In this document: in pieces, positions 27,464 to 30,204 of the stretch | Position numbering within the stretch: the stretch's first letter is position 1 | Layout of the letters: every line of letters begins with the position of its first letter | Source: Triparma columacea | Lineage: Eukaryota; Sar; Bolidophyceae; Parmales; Triparmaceae | Reading direction: 5' to 3' | Assembly (NCBI GenBank): GCA_030267965.1 | Contig: BRYA01000523.1 | Location: forward strand, 1,088-31,291 | Length of the DNA stretch: 30,204 bases | The notes under the pieces: generated by a model | Database searches by the model: none | What the model saw: only the letters and a program-made list of their open reading frames with translations | What the model was told of the DNA's origin: nothing | Program-made: the position numbers and the translations under genes

Positions 27464-28102
27464 TCACACCTCCCCCCCCTCGTCCTCCAATTCCATCATC
27501 TGTCTAATCCCCCCCCTAACAGCCTCTTCAATCCTCCCCCCTTCCCCCTCCACCACCCCGAAGAACATCTTCTGCGCCCCCTCGCTGTCTGTCATTCCCT
27601 CCAGCCCAATCCTCCCCTCGTATTCCTCGTGCTCAACGCTCACACACGGGGCCCTCTTGCACCATCCAAGGCACCCGACCTCCTCGATCTCGACGCCCGT
27701 GTCAGCAAGCCTGTCAGCTAGCAGGTTGAAGGAAGCCTCAGGATCAGATGAGTAAGAGAGATTGGCTCTCGTGCACTTTGGACCTGTGCAGGCGAGGAGA
27801 GTGAACTTTGAAGCTTCTTTTCGATCAAGGGGCAGGGATGTGGGTTGTGAGGGGGGGGATGCCGAGGTGTACAATGAGGTGGTGGTCTTGGTGGTGGTCG
27901 AGGGAGATGTTAGGGAGATGTCCTGAAAAAGCTTTGGAGAACTCGATGGTAAATATAATGGTTTAACGGGATAAGCATATCGAGGTATCGGAATCATGAA
28001 GGAACCGACATAAAAGATGGAGGGATTGGGATTAAAGCTATGACTCAGAAATAGGGCGAGGAGGAGGCAGAGGGTGCTGCAAGGAGGAAGCATTGACGGC
28101 AT
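27464..28102 (-). CDS. plastid-targeted thioredoxin-like [2Fe-2S] ferredoxin-fold protein
   Basis: Single exon; ATG 28102 gives 212 residues. The longer open frame to 28252 lacks coding character. Residues 1-22 are a signal peptide (CLLLALFLSHS) followed by Phe23 and an Asn/Pro/Ser-rich stretch, a heterokont plastid presequence. From about 98 lies a thioredoxin-like [2Fe-2S] domain: CTGPKC (C105, C110) and CLGWC (C144, C148). This is the C-x4-C plus C-x3-C ligand set seen in NuoE-type and Shethna-type ferredoxins. C153 is extra. The C-terminal acidic helix is also typical. Its role is presumably electron transfer or cluster handling in the plastid; the exact partner is unknown. The gene is convergent with the RNase gene, 141 bp from its stop. 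Confidence 0.85.
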   Translation of the reverse strand: MPSMLPPCSTLCLLLALFLSHSFNPNPSIFYVGSFMIPIPRYAYPVKPLYLPSSSPKLFQDISLTSPSTTTKTTTSLYTSASPPSQPTSLPLDRKEASKFTLLACTGPKCTRANLSYSSDPEASFNLLADRLADTGVEIEEVGCLGWCKRAPCVSVEHEEYEGRIGLEGMTDSEGAQKMFFGVVEGEGGRIEEAVRGGIRQMMELEDEGGEV

Positions 28103-28463
28103 CCAACGTCTAAATTCAGGATAAATAGAAATAGTGAGTAGGCAGAGTAGAGGGTTTATAAAGGATCTATAAGAGCCGAATGAAATGTTTTTCAGGTTTT
28201 GTCTCGGATTAGGAAAAAGAAAATCCACTTTGTTAAACCGCTTGCTCATCAATCACCTCAATCAGTATCATATCAGGTGCGTTCCCCGCTTATATCTCGG
28301 ACGCTCATTGCGGATTTATCTTCTGAGTCCCGAGTCTCCCGAGTTTCCCACTTCAAACACTCATATCCAACCGCCCCTAACCCATATCCCCGCGATTTCT
28401 GATTCCCTGGTTTTCTCCCGGCTTTTACCAGCAGGCGAAGAAGCGGAGGTCTGAGGGTCAGTA
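28103..28463. promoter_or_regulatory. divergent promoter spacer
   Basis: This 361-bp spacer lies between divergent starts at 28102 (-) and 28464 (+). It is AT-rich in the first half and C/T-rich towards 28464. No gene is supported. Confidence 0.5.
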
Positions 28464-30204
28464 ATGGAGGAGAAGATCGTCGTGTACGACGGGAAAACGT
28501 CGTTTGAGGGGGATACGAGTATAACAGGGTTCACTGTTGCTGAAGGGGTCACTGAGATTGGTGAAAAGGCCTTTAAGGGATGCACGGGCTTGACATCGTT
28601 GGAGGGTCTTCCTACGGGAGTCACTACGATTGGTAAAATGGCCTTTGCTAGATGCACGGGCTTGACCTCGTTGGAGGGTCTTCCTACAGGAGTCACTGAG
28701 ATTGGTATGGCTGCCTTTGGTGGATGCACGGGCTTGACTTCGTTGGAGGGTCTTCCTACGGGAGCCACTACGATTGAGGAAAGGGCCTTTGGTGGATGCA
28801 CGGGCTTGACGTCATTGGAGGGTATTCCTACGGGAGTCACTACGATTGGTGGATATGCCTTTCGTGGATGCACGGGCTTGACGTCGTTGGAGGGCCTTCC
28901 TACGGGAGTCACTACGATTGGTCAATGGGCCTTTGCTGGATGCACGGGATTGACATCGTTGGAGGGTCTTCCTACGGGAGTCAATACGATTGGTGAAGAG
29001 GCCTTTCGGGTATGCACGGGCTTGACGTCGTTGGAGGGTCTTCGTTCTACGGAAGTCACTACGATTGGTGATTATGCTTTTTGTGAATGCACGGGCTTGA
29101 CCTCGTTGGAGGGTCTTCCTACGGGAGTCACAACGATTGGTACTCAGGCCTTTTACGGATGCACGGGCTTGACTTCTTTGGAGGGTCTTCCTACGGGAGT
29201 CACTACGATTGGTGAATCTGCCTTTGAGGGATGCACTGGCTTGACGTCATTGGAGGGTTTCCCTACGGGAGTCACTACGATTGGTGAACGGGCCTTTCTT
29301 GGATGCACGGGCTTGACGTCGTTGGAGGGCCTTCGTTCTACGGGAGTCACTACGATTGGTGAACATGCCTTTTATGGATGCACGGGCTTGGCGTCTTTGG
29401 AGGGTTTTCCTACAGGAGTCACAGAGATTGATGGAGGTGCCTTTGCAGGATGCACGGGCTTGACGTCGCTGGAGGGTCTTCCTGCAAGTGTCATAAAGAT
29501 TGGTTATGCTGCCTTTTGCGACTGCACAGGACTAACGTCTTTGGAGGGTCTTCCTAAGGGAGTCACTACGATTGGTGAAGACGCCTTTAAGTTATGCACG
29601 GGCTTGACATCGTTGGAGGGTCTACCTACGGGAGTCACTACTATTGGTACTCAGGCCTTTTACGGATGCACGGGCTTGACGTTGTTGGAGGGTCTTCCTA
29701 CGGGAGTCACTACGATTGGTCAATGGGCCTTTAGTGGATGCACGGGCTTGACATCGTTGGAGGGTCTTCCTACGGGAGTCAGTACAATTGGTGGAGGGGC
29801 CTTTGAGAAATGCATGGGCTTGACGTCGTTGGTCGGACTTCCCCCAGACCTGACTCCACCACAAAACACCTTCTCAGCATGCAAGCCCCTCTCCCTCATG
29901 CAGCGCCTTGAAGAATCCCAAAACCCCTCCCCAGACTTTTTCAAGAAGCAGTTCTCCGAATACCCCAATCACTTCAAGTTGATGTCTTTTTCTCTAACGA
30001 TTGAGGAACTCAAAAATCTCCCACAACCTCTTCGCACCGAAGTGCTCATTCACCAAGAATCAGCCTCCATCCCCCCCTTCACGCCCCTCCACTTCCTGTG
30101 CGCCAACAGAAATCAGGATCTTCTCCAACAAGCCGTCCCCCTGCTCATTCGCATCGACCAATCATGGACATCCAAGAAGGAGTTGGCGAGATTGTACACC
30201 CCCC
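28464..30204 (+). CDS. BspA-type (LRR_5) leucine-rich-repeat protein, 3' end outside the window
   Basis: From ATG 28464 the frame stays open to the window end (580 codons visible). From residue 40 there are 18 tandem 24-residue units with consensus CTGLTSLEGLPTGVTTIG, two variable residues, AF and two more residues. Unit starts (Cys) lie every 72 bp from 28581 to 29811, with two units lengthened by one residue (LRST, near 29041 and 29331). This is the LRR_5/TpLRR fold, seen in bacterial BspA and in large gene families of some protists. It usually serves protein binding or surface recognition. After residue 474 a non-repeat region begins (LTPPQNTFSACKPLSLMQRL), acidic to helical, with HFLCANRN near its end, resembling a short ankyrin-like helix pair. 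No signal peptide, so probably intracellular. Function unknown. Confidence 0.93.
   Translation, partial: MEEKIVVYDGKTSFEGDTSITGFTVAEGVTEIGEKAFKGCTGLTSLEGLPTGVTTIGKMAFARCTGLTSLEGLPTGVTEIGMAAFGGCTGLTSLEGLPTGATTIEERAFGGCTGLTSLEGIPTGVTTIGGYAFRGCTGLTSLEGLPTGVTTIGQWAFAGCTGLTSLEGLPTGVNTIGEEAFRVCTGLTSLEGLRSTEVTTIGDYAFCECTGLTSLEGLPTGVTTIGTQAFYGCTGLTSLEGLPTGVTTIGESAFEGCTGLTSLEGFPTGVTTIGERAFLGCTGLTSLEGLRSTGVTTIGEHAFYGCTGLASLEGFPTGVTEIDGGAFAGCTGLTSLEGLPASVIKIGYAAFCDCTGLTSLEGLPKGVTTIGEDAFKLCTGLTSLEGLPTGVTTIGTQAFYGCTGLTLLEGLPTGVTTIGQWAFSGCTGLTSLEGLPTGVSTIGGGAFEKCMGLTSLVGLPPDLTPPQNTFSACKPLSLMQRLEESQNPSPDFFKKQFSEYPNHFKLMSFSLTIEELKNLPQPLRTEVLIHQESASIPPFTPLHFLCANRNQDLLQQAVPLLIRIDQSWTSKKELARLYTP
28581..29882. 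repeat. 72-bp tandem repeat array (18 units) coding for LRRs
   Basis: Each unit opens TGCACGGGCTTGAC and contains TTGGAGGGTCTTCCTACGGG and ACTACGATTGGT. Conservation at the DNA level, including third positions, is very high. Longer blocks recur (TACTCAGGCCTTTTACGGAT at 29141 and 29648; GGTCAATGGGCCTTT near 28920 and 29719), indicating past unequal exchange. Confidence 0.97.

Noticed and set aside
28361..28912. Long minus-strand open frames through the LRR array (also 29153-29350 and 29622-29864)
   Set aside because: They are antisense shadows of a 72-bp, frame-preserving repeat; the plus frame gives a textbook LRR_5 protein.
28581..29882. Regular repeats that might suggest a CRISPR array
   Set aside because: Period is 72 bp with coding content, no unrelated spacers, and the host is eukaryotic.

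Overview
This looks like a nuclear genome window from a photosynthetic stramenopile (heterokont) alga. Genes sit close together on both strands and carry short GT-AG introns (mostly 57-145 bp, pyrimidine-rich acceptors). Two proteins (a ClpS adaptor and a [2Fe-2S] protein) begin with a signal peptide followed by a Phe at the predicted cleavage site, the presequence style of secondary red plastids in heterokonts. A CCT-domain regulator, an ArsB/NhaD-Lsi2-like transporter and a large BspA-type LRR protein fit the same picture. A diatom or bolidophyte/Parmales-like source is my inference; I cannot prove the species.

Layout: 136-222 (-) possible first exon of an ESCRT-III-like gene; 223-1593 AT-rich spacer with direct and inverted repeats; 1594-5052 (+) large three-exon nuclear-type protein of unknown family; 5315-5806 (-) plastid ClpS; 6444-7968 (+) Rab GTPase with a 170-residue N-terminal extension; 8021-11358 (-) Patched/Dispatched-like protein with a sterol-sensing domain; 11977-12720 (-) Zn2Cys6 protein with two identical zinc clusters; 13034-about 15702 (-) repeat-rich unknown gene crossing an assembly gap (Ns between poly-G and poly-C); 15703-17370 low-complexity DNA with a 123-bp tandem repeat; about 17371-18491 (+) C-terminal part of an OSCA/TMEM63-like channel; 18627-20531 (-) CCT-domain protein; 21220-22254 (+) two-EF-hand protein; 22526-24799 (-) ArsB/NhaD (Lsi2-like) transporter; 25326-27322 (+) Zc3h12a/NYN-type RNase with Gln-rich repeats; 27464-28102 (-) plastid thioredoxin-like [2Fe-2S] protein; 28464 to the window end (+) LRR_5/BspA repeat protein.

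The genes do not form an operon-like unit; these are ordinary eukaryotic neighbours. The recurrent theme is recent local duplication: the zinc cluster, an 81-bp coding duplication, a duplicated splice boundary, Gln-rich units and the 72-bp LRR units. I rebuilt exon structures by matching GT-AG signals to reading phase; all joined coding lengths reported as complete divide by three. I saw no CRISPR array, rRNA, convincing tRNA, or complete transposon.
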